Position numbers and translations under genes: made by a program
Shown: positions 25,529 through 33,688 of the stretch, piece after piece
Layout of the letters: the number at the start of each line of letters is the position of its first letter
Position numbering within the stretch: the first letter of the stretch is position 1
Assembly: GCA_023421135.1 (NCBI GenBank)
Contig: JAEZUG010000079.1
Span: 1-61,146 of the forward strand
Source: Candidatus Cloacimonadota bacterium
Lineage (GTDB): Bacteria; Cloacimonadota; Cloacimonadia; Cloacimonadales; Cloacimonadaceae
Direction: 5' to 3'
DNA: 61,146 nt
Notes under the pieces: generated by a model
Database searches by the model: none
The model's input: only the letters and a program-made list of their open reading frames with translations
What the model was told of the DNA's origin: nothing

Positions 25529-27544
25529 TTATGCAGAACCAAAGCTCCCCTGCAGTTCCAGTATCCTATCCCGAAGCTCCGCAGCTTTCTCAAAATCCAG
25601 CTTGGCAGAGGCCTTACGCATCTCTTTGGTGAGCAGCTCTATGATCTTATCCTTATTATCCAGTTCCAGATAGTCCATAAATTCCTGTTTCTTGGCTTTG
25701 GCATCTGTCTTCTCGGCCTTGGTTTCCAGATCATAGCCCTCTGCCACAGCAGTGGATTGCATAATCTGATCCAGGGTTTTGAGAATGGTCTGAGGTGTAA
25801 TCCCGTGATCCAGATTGAATTGAAGCTGTTTCTCTCTTCTGCGATTGGTTTCAGATAAGGTGCGCGCAATGGCATCGGTGATCTCATCGGCGTAGAGCAC
25901 CACCTTACCTTCCACATTTCTGGCAGCGCGTCCGGAGATCTGGATCAATGAACGGGCTGAGCGCAGGAAACCGGTCTTATCGGCATCGAGGATTGCTACA
26001 AGAGAGACCTCCGGGAGATCCAGGCCTTCCCGCAGCAGGTTTACACCCACGATCACATCATACTCATCCAGCCTGAGGCTGCGGATGATTCTGGCACGCT
26101 CGATTGTGTCTATCTCACTATGGAGATAGCAGGCTCTGATACCAGCGTTCACCAAATATGTAGTAAGATCTTCAGACATCCGCTTGGTGAGCGTCATCAC
26201 CAGAGACTTCTGCTTCTTTTCGGCTCTACTGCGTACCTGAGAGATCAGGTCGTCCACCTGATGCTTGATAGGTTTGATCTCAATCTCGGGATCCAGCAAG
26301 CCAGTGGGTCGAATCACCTGTTCTACAATCTCGCCTTGAGTAAGGCTAAGCTCATAATCTGCGGGAGTGGCAGAGACGAAGATCACGCTGCGCATGTAGC
26401 GCTCGAACTCCTCAAATCTGAGAGGACGGTTATCAAAGGCCGAAGGTAGCCTGAACCCATATTCCACCAGGTTCTTCTTTCTGGTGTAGTCTCCACCGTA
26501 CATCCCGTGTACCTGTGGAATGGTGACGTGAGATTCATCAATGACAAAGAGGAAATCCTCCGGGAAATAATCCAATAGGCAGCTGGGAGGCTCTCCTGGT
26601 GCGGAATTGGTGAGATGCCGGGAGTAGTTCTCTATCCCGGAGCAGAAACCCAGCTCTCTCAGCATCTCCAGATCGAAAGCCACGCGTTGCTTGAGTCTAT
26701 CGGCTTCGACATAACGCTGGTTATCCAGATAATACTTCACCCGCATTTCAGCTTCTTGTTCGATGGAATGCAGAGCTCTGTGCAGCTTGTCTTCGGACAT
26801 AATGAAGTGTATAGCTGGATACACAGGGTACTCATCAACCTCTCCCAACGTGTTGTAAGATATGGGGTGTAGCTTCTCCAGCTTGACTATCTCATCTCCC
26901 CAGAATTCCACTCGGAGGCAGTGTTCCAGGTAGGCAGGATAGATATCGACCACGTCACCCCGAACCCGAAACGATCCCCTCTCAAAAGCTATGTCGTTTC
27001 TGCTGTAATGAGCTCTGACAAGCTTGGCAATCAGGTCGTCACGATCCATCTTCTGGCCTTTCTCGACTCTGATCAGAGCTTCCCGATACTCTTCCGGGAC
27101 TCCCAAGCCATATATGCAGGATACCGATGCAACGATAATCACATCCCGGCGTTCCATCAAACTCATGGTTGCTCGGAGACGCAGCTTCTCGATTTGCTCG
27201 TTTATATCGGAGTCTTTCTCTATGTAGATGTCTTTTCCGGGGATGTAGGCTTCGGGCTGATAATAGTCGTAGTAACTAATGAAGTATTCCACTGCGTTAT
27301 CGGGAAATAGCTGTTTGAGCTCACCATAGAGTTGAGCTGCCAGAGTCTTGTTGTGAGAAAGCACCAAGGTGGGACGATTGACCTCGGCGATCACGTTTGC
27401 CACGGTAAAAGTCTTGCCGCTACCTGTGACTCCCAGGAGCACCTGATGCTGCTTTCCTTCATTCAGGCCTTTCACCAATTCTGTTATCGCCAGAGGTTGA
27501 TCTCCGCCGGGTTTGTACTCTGAAACAAGTTTAAAATCTGCCAT
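25529..27544 (-). CDS. uvrB: Excinuclease ABC subunit B
   Basis: The damage-verifying helicase-like subunit of nucleotide excision repair, loaded by UvrA and recruiting UvrC. The 671-aa protein has all expected parts: Walker A GVTGSGKTFTVANV (near residue 40), the damage-gripping beta hairpin YYDYYQPEAYIP (near 93), DESHVT (Walker B), helicase motifs VIVGVNLLREGLD and QISGRAARN, and a C-terminal UVR domain KASAKLDFEKAAELRDRI that binds UvrC. I begin at ATG 27544 (MADFKLVSEYKPGGDQP), the standard UvrB N-terminus; the 35 extra upstream residues in frame are not family-like. No other uvr gene is adjacent. Confidence 0.97.
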   Translation of the reverse strand: MADFKLVSEYKPGGDQPLAITELVKGLNEGKQHQVLLGVTGSGKTFTVANVIAEVNRPTLVLSHNKTLAAQLYGELKQLFPDNAVEYFISYYDYYQPEAYIPGKDIYIEKDSDINEQIEKLRLRATMSLMERRDVIIVASVSCIYGLGVPEEYREALIRVEKGQKMDRDDLIAKLVRAHYSRNDIAFERGSFRVRGDVVDIYPAYLEHCLRVEFWGDEIVKLEKLHPISYNTLGEVDEYPVYPAIHFIMSEDKLHRALHSIEQEAEMRVKYYLDNQRYVEADRLKQRVAFDLEMLRELGFCSGIENYSRHLTNSAPGEPPSCLLDYFPEDFLFVIDESHVTIPQVHGMYGGDYTRKKNLVEYGFRLPSAFDNRPLRFEEFERYMRSVIFVSATPADYELSLTQGEIVEQVIRPTGLLDPEIEIKPIKHQVDDLISQVRSRAEKKQKSLVMTLTKRMSEDLTTYLVNAGIRACYLHSEIDTIERARIIRSLRLDEYDVIVGVNLLREGLDLPEVSLVAILDADKTGFLRSARSLIQISGRAARNVEGKVVLYADEITDAIARTLSETNRRREKQLQFNLDHGITPQTILKTLDQIMQSTAVAEGYDLETKAEKTDAKAKKQEFMDYLELDNKDKIIELLTKEMRKASAKLDFEKAAELRDRILELQGSFGSA

Positions 27545-27743
27545 GTTGCTATCCCCGTTTTGTGGTTTTATTGCGTTGCAAGAAGGGCTAAAGCCCGCTC
27601 TCTTCTTCTTTACCGGTCTCCTGTCTGGAGTCCGGTTATCAAGATCCAATATTCTTCTTGACGTCTGTGTAAAAGCTCACATTTTGGATACAGTCTCAGC
27701 GAGGCTGGGATTTTGTCGAGCAAATAAACAATGGAGTATAGAA

Positions 27744-28067
27744 ATGCTATCAGTGAATGACCTTCAAATCAACTTTGAGAACCTGCTAAAACTTGGTTAT
27801 GCCGTAATAGATGTCCGTTTTAAAGATTACGATGTCTGCAGTGATAACTACAAGCTGGTGATAGGTAGAGTCGATGCAGACCGGGATGAGTTTTATCCCG
27901 AAATGCTCAAGCAATACACCGGGATCGAATTCAAACCCAGCGAGGTCTTCGATATCTGGATCGAGATTCTCTTCCATAAGATCAAGATGAGCCGTGTCTT
28001 AAACCGGGATATAGCCATCAAAGTGGCAGCCTTGGATTATATTGAGACTGTCTATTCGGGTAGATGA
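27744..28067 (+). CDS. Small protein of unknown function upstream of ndk
   Basis: A 107-aa protein that I do not recognise. It is acidic and compact, with LGYAVIDVRFKDYDVCSDNY near residue 18 and a helical end (DIAIKVAALDYIETVYSG). There is no signal peptide or membrane helix. Start ATG 27744 is supported by GGAG at 27732-27735; upstream sequence in this frame is the uvrB 5' region read antisense. It shares ATGA with ndk, so both are probably made together. Confidence 0.7.
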   Translation: MLSVNDLQINFENLLKLGYAVIDVRFKDYDVCSDNYKLVIGRVDADRDEFYPEMLKQYTGIEFKPSEVFDIWIEILFHKIKMSRVLNRDIAIKVAALDYIETVYSGR

Positions 28068-28477
28068 GCGACAAGTCTCTGCTTCTGATCAAGCCAAACG
28101 CCATCATGCACAGGCATGCGGGAGAGATCATCTCCATGGTTGAATCCCATGCGTTCTTACTGAGAGATATCAAGATCCTCAAATTCACTCCGGAGACTGC
28201 CGCAAGTTTCTACCAGGAGCACAAGGGCAAAGAGTTCTATGATCGTTTGATAGCTTTCATGTGCTCCGGTCCCACAATTGCGTTGCTACTGGAAAAGCAT
28301 GATGCTGTGAATTCCCTGCGGGACTTGGTGGGAGATACCGATCCCGCTAAAAGGAAAGAACACACAATCAGGTATAGATTTGCCGATGGCGTCACGGAGA
28401 ATGCTGTGCATGCCTCCGATTCGATCGATCACGCCAAACGAGAAATAAGACTTATTTTTGGTTATAACCCTGCCTGA
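28064..28477 (+). CDS. ndk: Nucleoside diphosphate kinase
   Basis: Balances nucleotide pools by moving the gamma phosphate between nucleoside di- and triphosphates through a phospho-histidine. The 137-aa protein opens SLLLIKPNAIMHRHAGEI and carries the active-site NAVHASDS near residue 114; His is the phosphorylated residue, and Ala after it is an accepted variant of the usual Gly. Length is normal. It is translationally coupled to the 107-aa unknown gene. No terminator is seen before the next gene. Confidence 0.95.
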   Translation: MSDKSLLLIKPNAIMHRHAGEIISMVESHAFLLRDIKILKFTPETAASFYQEHKGKEFYDRLIAFMCSGPTIALLLEKHDAVNSLRDLVGDTDPAKRKEHTIRYRFADGVTENAVHASDSIDHAKREIRLIFGYNPA

Positions 28478-28630
28478 GTAGAGATGAGTAACATGGTTTT
28501 CCCTCTATTAAGGCATGGATTGGAACCATAATTGCTTGACGTTATAGTATGAAGCCTGGCAAATTCTGAAAGAGTTACAGGTTATAACTCATCAAATAAA
28601 CTTGAGAATTACCGAATGGGAGGTAAAGAA

Positions 28631-30529
28631 ATGCCTAAATGCTCATTGTTAATACTGACTCTTCTAGCCTTAGTGTCAGTTGTCTTCGCAGTTCCGCGTG
28701 AAATGGTCATAGTTGAGGTAGGCACCGGTACTTGGTGCGGATATTGTCCGGGTGCGGCTATGGGTTGTCATGATCTTTTGCAAAACGGTCATGCTGTTGC
28801 CGTAGTGAAAAACCACAATGGTGATCCCTATGCTAATACCTATTCCAATGCCCGTAACAGCTATTATGCCATCTCCGGATATCCCACTGCCAATTTTGAC
28901 GGACAGAATCCCTATGTCGGTGGCAGCGGTACAGCCTCGATGTACAACAATTATTTGCCCAGAGTGAACGCCCGCCTGGCCGTCCCTTCAAAGTACACCA
29001 TTTCGGCCACCGGCACAAACGACGGCCTGAACTACACTCTGGCAGTCAATGTCGCCAAACCCGAAGCTGATACAAATACCAACGTCGTGCTTCATGCAGT
29101 GATTACTGAGACTGATATCCCCCAAGTCTGGTTCAATCAGACTCACGTGGATAACGTTAATCGCCTGATGGTTCCGAACCAAAACGGAACTCCGGTTAAC
29201 CTTGGTACAGGCGAAAGCACTACAATTAACCTCAATTTCGCTACTCAAGCCTCTTGGAATGTTGCCAAGCTTGAGCTGGTCCTTTTCCTGCAAAACACCT
29301 CGACCAAAGAGATTCTGCAGGGCAAGAAGTATCCCCTGGCTGGCCTCACCGGAGCACTTCCTGTCTCCACCACAAATCTTAGCTTCCCGGATACCTATGT
29401 AACCGGCTCATCCACACTTCCTTTCACTGTTACCAATTTCTTTGATTCTCAAGTGACGGGAACCATCAACATCACCAATCCTGCCTTCTCTGTTGCCAAT
29501 ACCAACTTCACTCTGAACGGTGGACAGAACCTGGTGGTCAACGTTGGGTTCAATCCCACCGCTGCTCAAGACTACAATGGTGTGTTGGTGATCAACAGCA
29601 ACCTGCAGAATCATCCCGTGATTCAGATCAATCTGAGTGGAACCGGTTTCCTCAATACTGCTCCAGTGGCTCAGGATCTGGCTATCACCGGACCTCCTGT
29701 GATCTATCAATACCTCTATGGAGATTATACCTTCTATGATGCAGATGGAAATACCGAACAATCCAGCCTGATGCAATGGTATCGGATGGTGGGCGGCAAC
29801 CCAGTTGCTATCCCTGGTGCCACGCTGGATTCCTATAAGCTTCTGGTAAGCGATGAGGGTCAAGTGATAGTTTTTGGTGTTACCCCCATAGACCAGTATG
29901 GTATGGCCGGAGCTGTTGCCTACAGCGCTCCTTCACCAGTTGTTGAAGCATTGCCTGTTCCCCGGAACTTCACTGCTGTGATATCTGCACCTGAAACAGT
30001 TACTTGCACATGGGAACGTCCGCTGCACTTCGAAGGCAGAGGATTCGTGGGTTACAGAGTCTATCGTAATGGACTCCTTGTAAACACCATTACCAATCCC
30101 AACAACACCAGCTTCGTCGATACTTATCTGATGGATGGTAGCTACACCTATCATGCCGTGTCCCTCTTCAATGATCCAATGGTCGTTTCCGAGCCTTCAA
30201 ATGCTGTAACGGTAGAGATTGGACCCAGTTCCAATGAAGAAGATATGATTCCTGTTGTCGAAAGCGTTTCAGTGAGTCCCAATCCTTTCCATTCCCAAAC
30301 CAATCTGAATGTGCGTGGAAAGGCAGGACAAGCCGTTACTATCCAGCTCTTCAACACTCGTGGACAGGTTGTGAAGACCATTGATTCCATGCTTGATTCC
30401 AGAGGTGAGCTCAATCTCTCCTGGAATGCTACAGATGAGAATGGCCGCAGAGTTCAAAGCGGAGTCTATATCTACAGAGTCTCCGGAATGGATAAGAACC
30501 TGAGCGGAAGAATCGTACTTAGCAGATAA
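28631..30529 (+). CDS. Secreted Omp28/thioredoxin-like protein with FlgD-like sorting domain
   Basis: A 632-aa exported protein. The signal peptide (MPKCSLLILTLLALVSVVFA) leads into a thioredoxin-like domain of the Omp28-related type with a CxxC motif: VEVGTGTWCGYCPGAAMGCH (from about residue 28). A region follows with ISGYPTANFDG, which supplies the cis-Pro-like position of thioredoxin folds. Then come a choice-of-anchor-type Ig domain (LSFPDTYVTGSSTLPFTV...), a fibronectin-III domain (near 445-530) and a C-terminal FlgD-like sorting domain (VSPNPFHSQTNLNVRG to the end). GGGAGG at 28619-28624 favours ATG 28631 over the one at 28616. It is likely surface-exposed or released; a disulfide or redox role is possible but unproven. 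Confidence 0.88.
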   Translation: MPKCSLLILTLLALVSVVFAVPREMVIVEVGTGTWCGYCPGAAMGCHDLLQNGHAVAVVKNHNGDPYANTYSNARNSYYAISGYPTANFDGQNPYVGGSGTASMYNNYLPRVNARLAVPSKYTISATGTNDGLNYTLAVNVAKPEADTNTNVVLHAVITETDIPQVWFNQTHVDNVNRLMVPNQNGTPVNLGTGESTTINLNFATQASWNVAKLELVLFLQNTSTKEILQGKKYPLAGLTGALPVSTTNLSFPDTYVTGSSTLPFTVTNFFDSQVTGTINITNPAFSVANTNFTLNGGQNLVVNVGFNPTAAQDYNGVLVINSNLQNHPVIQINLSGTGFLNTAPVAQDLAITGPPVIYQYLYGDYTFYDADGNTEQSSLMQWYRMVGGNPVAIPGATLDSYKLLVSDEGQVIVFGVTPIDQYGMAGAVAYSAPSPVVEALPVPRNFTAVISAPETVTCTWERPLHFEGRGFVGYRVYRNGLLVNTITNPNNTSFVDTYLMDGSYTYHAVSLFNDPMVVSEPSNAVTVEIGPSSNEEDMIPVVESVSVSPNPFHSQTNLNVRGKAGQAVTIQLFNTRGQVVKTIDSMLDSRGELNLSWNATDENGRRVQSGVYIYRVSGMDKNLSGRIVLSR

Positions 30530-30550
30530 AACATCTATAAATGAGTTAAA

Positions 30551-30577
30551 GGGAGTGCTTCGGCGCTCCTTTTTTTT
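30551..30577 (+). terminator. Rho-independent terminator after the Omp28-like gene
   Basis: A GGAGTGC/GCGCTCC stem with a TTCG tetraloop is followed by eight T residues. It lies 22 bp after the stop of 28631-30529 and is a textbook terminator. Confidence 0.93.
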
Positions 30578-30603
30578 ATGCCCACTTCTCTGCTCTCTGC
30601 ATC

Positions 30604-30706
30604 GACACGCATGAGACACCCATGAGACACCCATGAGACACCCATGAGACACCCATGTAAACTCATGCGTGTCACATGAGTATGAGATGGGTTCAAGCTG
30701 GGTATC
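30604..30706 (-). repeat. Family A 11-bp-unit inverted element, copy A4
   Basis: This reverse-orientation copy has nine units: the homogeneous arm has five (GACACGCATGA, three GACACCCATGA, GACACCCATGT, starting at 30604), the spacer AAAC is 30659-30662 (GTTT on the minus strand), and the varied arm has four units from 30663. Read on the minus strand, its units align one-to-one with copy A1, with one extra right unit. It lies between the terminator of the Omp28-like gene and a converging small gene. Confidence 0.9.
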
Positions 30707-30950
30707 GAATAGGGGAGGAAAGGCTGGTTGATGGGATCACAACACTACTCAGTATCGCTCAATAGGACTGATGCCCAGCCTCAGATATGGCTTTGCCAGA
30801 TCATTAACTCGGAAGAATAATCGAATTGTTTGTTATGGATGCTCTGCTTCTTCAGATAATCAGAATACTCTCTTGCAAAAGGGACCATACTTCAATCCTG
30901 GTCTTGCAACTATTACTGGATTTGATCTGGAGTGAGAGGTAGGCGGCAGC

Positions 30951-31217
30951 TTACTTGGTGACTTTTGGTGTGGCTTCTGCGTCTTTGAGGAGAACTATCT
31001 GTTCTCTTACTTCAGAGAGTCTTTTCTTTGCGGCAGACCAATCTGAATAGTGGTAGAAATCTGCGATCTGTATGGATTTCCCAGTCTTGAAATAGACTGT
31101 AAAAGCTAACTTGCTTAGTTCTATTGTGCTCTTCTCCTGACCATAATCCCTGATGGTCGAGACTTCGCGAACATCCTTTGTATCAAAGGATCTTCCATCA
31201 CTTAATGTAAATATCAT
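30951..31217 (-). CDS. Small protein of unknown function
   Basis: An 88-aa protein, unrecognised. The N-terminal half looks like a beta-rich fold (MIFTLSDGRSFDTKDVREVS; LAFTVYFKTGKSIQIADF) and the C-terminal half a helix (DWSAAKKRLSEVREQIVLLKDAE). It has no signal peptide or membrane helix. The ribosome site is weak. The ORF stands alone between element A4 and the divergent barrel gene; codon use looks like neighbouring genes and the protein is not repeat-derived, so I think it is real, but it could be spurious. Confidence 0.55.
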   Translation of the reverse strand: MIFTLSDGRSFDTKDVREVSTIRDYGQEKSTIELSKLAFTVYFKTGKSIQIADFYHYSDWSAAKKRLSEVREQIVLLKDAEATPKVTK

Positions 31218-31471
31218 TTCCGTACCTCAAACTCTGTCTATGCACACAATTCGAACGTGCTGAATTCAGTCAAGATATTTGTGATAATCCTTGGAAGATT
31301 TGAACTTACCAATTCGAAACCATTGTCCGGTCACTCTGAATTTACTCATTACTGATTGCCATTCAGTAATATGTAGCTTTTTGGGATTGATGCCCTTCAT
31401 AATGCTTTGATTTGCCATCATGGGTTCCCTGCTTATCTTGTTTACAAATAGCGAAAAAAACGGAGTAGTAA

Positions 31472-32206
31472 ATGAAACGACTTACGATCCTAATATTGAT
31501 GGCCTTGACCAGCCTTGCACTGTTCGGTCAATTCAGCCTTGATTTGGAAACCGGCCTGAACTTCTCGGGCTACAACGACCTTAAGATACCAAACGATGCA
31601 GTATCCAGCGACCTGTCTCTTTCTGAAGAGCTGGATTCTCCTATAGTCTGGGCCAGCCGGGCAAACCTGCATTATCAGATCCATCCGCGTCACGAGTTGT
31701 CCCTGCTCTATGCACCCCTCACGATCAATGCCAAGGGCACTGTGGATCGGGATATCCGATATCAGGGAGAGACCTTTGCAGCGGGAGAAGAGATCAAAGC
31801 CAAGTATAGATTTGATAGCTACAGATTGCAGTATCTCTATAGATTTCCCAATCAACGGGGGATAGTGCGGGCTTTGGGGCTCAGCCTCAAGCTTCGTGAT
31901 GCTGAGATCATTCTGGAGAACTCAACCACCAAAGCCACAAAACCCAATACCGGGTTTGTTCCTTTGATAGGCTTCGAATTTGGTTATCCACTCCAGGAAG
32001 ATCTGGATCTGATCCTCAAAGGAGAAGCTCTGGCTTCACCTTACGGCAGGGCAGAGGACGTCATCCTGGCCTTGGATTATAGGATAAATGAAGACTACAG
32101 CTTGTTTGCTGGCTACAGAATCCTGGAAGGCGGAGCCGATAACGACGAAGTGTACACCTTCTCGCTATTTCACTATGCCATGCTTGGAGCCAGGATCAGA
32201 TTCTAA
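31472..32206 (+). CDS. Outer-membrane beta-barrel protein
   Basis: A 244-aa exported protein with a signal peptide (MKRLTILILMALTSLALFGQ) and strand-like alternating sequence to a terminal phenylalanine (HYAMLGARIRF), typical of OmpW/OmpA-like eight-stranded barrels. Strand examples are YRFDSYRLQYLYRF and LALDYRINEDYSLFAGYRI. CGGAG stands 7 bases before the ATG. Its stop overlaps the stop of the converging MATE gene by 4 bp, leaving no room for a terminator. The cargo or ligand is unknown. Confidence 0.78.
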   Translation: MKRLTILILMALTSLALFGQFSLDLETGLNFSGYNDLKIPNDAVSSDLSLSEELDSPIVWASRANLHYQIHPRHELSLLYAPLTINAKGTVDRDIRYQGETFAAGEEIKAKYRFDSYRLQYLYRFPNQRGIVRALGLSLKLRDAEIILENSTTKATKPNTGFVPLIGFEFGYPLQEDLDLILKGEALASPYGRAEDVILALDYRINEDYSLFAGYRILEGGADNDEVYTFSLFHYAMLGARIRF

Positions 32207-33552
32207 TGGTGCTTGGTCTTGGCCAGCAAAGCTGCCACGAAACTGCTGGAAATTGCCACTGTGATGGCATCTGCCACCGGTAGGGCAAAGACCAGACCCT
32301 TGAACCCAAACAATGAATTTAGGATTATCAGGGCAGGGATGAAGACGATTCCCTGCCTTGAGAGGGCAACTATCAAGGAAGGAAAGGACTTTCCTGTAGC
32401 TTGTAGGGTCATCATAAAGATCATCCCGGAGGCTGCAAAGGGGATAGCCCAGATGTAGGAACGCAGGATCATTGTGCCCAGCTCCACCACTTCCTTATCG
32501 GAGATAAATATCTTGATCAGAAGGCTGGGAAAAAGCGCAAAGAAGAAGATCCCCAGAGCTGAGAGCCCCAGATTGATGAAGAGAGCTTTGAAGATAGTTT
32601 CCCGCATCCGATGATAAAGCCGGGCTCCATAGTTGTAGCCTATCAGAGCTTGAATGCCAATAGCTATTCCCAGAAAGACAAAGGTCGGTATGCTGAATAT
32701 CCGCATGCTGACTCCCATGGCTGCAACAGCATTATCTCCATAGGCAGAAGCCAATCTATAGGCAAAACTGCTTCCGATGCTCATCATAATCTGACTTACC
32801 GAAGAGGGGATCCCGATCTTGAAGATTTCCAGATAGATATCTCTTCTCAGGCTGATAAGGCGGATTGCCGGACGCACCGGGCTGGCACCCTTTGTGTAAT
32901 GCAACATATACATCAGGATGCCCACGGCATTTCCCAGTACTGTGGCAACAGCAGCACCACTGACTCCCATCTTGAATACAAAGATAAACAAGGGATCAAG
33001 GATGATGTTTACTACCGTTCCTACTATCATGCCGTTCATGGCAGCCTTGGCTGCACCTTCGGATCTGAGAAGCTGGGATAGGGCAAAATTCAGCATGGGG
33101 ATGGGACTGCAGATCAGAAGGATCTGAACGTAATGCAGGGCATATTTGTAGCTTGCAGTGCTGGCTCCGCTCAGAGAGATCAACTGAGGCGCCAGGAGGG
33201 TTCCTACAATGGCCACCAGGATAGAGATTCCCAGGCTGGTTGCCAGAGATGTGGAAACAGTTGCTCTGGCTTCGTCCAAACGCTTAGCACCAAGCAAGCG
33301 TGAGACATAAGAACCGCCACCGTTTCCGAAGATACCTGCCAGAGCCATCTGCATCATGGTTATAGGCAAGGCGACAGTGACTCCGGCTACCTGAACGGGA
33401 TCGTTCAATTGACCTATAAAGAAGGTATCGGTCAGGTTGTAAAAGACTTGAACGACCATACTGAGTACAGTGGGTACTGCCAGCTTCATTATGGCTGTGT
33501 ATATTGGGGCTGATTCCATCAGTTGGAGCTTTGATTTATCCATGGGCTCCAT
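32203..33552 (-). CDS. MATE-family multidrug/metabolite efflux transporter
   Basis: A 449-aa polytopic inner-membrane antiporter with about twelve helices in two halves. The opening PIYTAIMKLAVPTVLSMVVQVFYNLTDTFFIGQL and GVTVALPITMMQMALAGIFGNGGGSYVSRLLGAKR are MATE hallmarks, and the second half repeats the pattern (MGVSMRIFSIPTFVFLGIAIGIQALIGYNYGA). MATE proteins expel cationic drugs or metabolites in exchange for Na+ or H+; the substrate is not predictable. I place the start at ATG 33552 (MEPMDKSKLQ); ATG 33543 or GTG 33582 are possible. It overlaps the barrel gene tail-to-tail by 4 bp. Confidence 0.9.
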   Translation of the reverse strand: MEPMDKSKLQLMESAPIYTAIMKLAVPTVLSMVVQVFYNLTDTFFIGQLNDPVQVAGVTVALPITMMQMALAGIFGNGGGSYVSRLLGAKRLDEARATVSTSLATSLGISILVAIVGTLLAPQLISLSGASTASYKYALHYVQILLICSPIPMLNFALSQLLRSEGAAKAAMNGMIVGTVVNIILDPLFIFVFKMGVSGAAVATVLGNAVGILMYMLHYTKGASPVRPAIRLISLRRDIYLEIFKIGIPSSVSQIMMSIGSSFAYRLASAYGDNAVAAMGVSMRIFSIPTFVFLGIAIGIQALIGYNYGARLYHRMRETIFKALFINLGLSALGIFFFALFPSLLIKIFISDKEVVELGTMILRSYIWAIPFAASGMIFMMTLQATGKSFPSLIVALSRQGIVFIPALIILNSLFGFKGLVFALPVADAITVAISSSFVAALLAKTKHH

Positions 33553-33688
33553 TATTGAAAAGTGCCCGATTGTGTCAACCACCAGAGCTAAGAAACTGTG
33601 TTATAGGAGCATCTGCACGCCTAGACTTCTAGTGCATGAAAGCATATCTGCTGTCAATGCTATCAGCATGTATTGGGCGATGAGGTTC

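Noticed and set aside
31245..31262. TTCGAA-containing stretch resembling a tRNA T-loop
   Set aside because: No matching acceptor stem, D arm or anticodon arm could be found around it; no tRNA gene is supported in the window.
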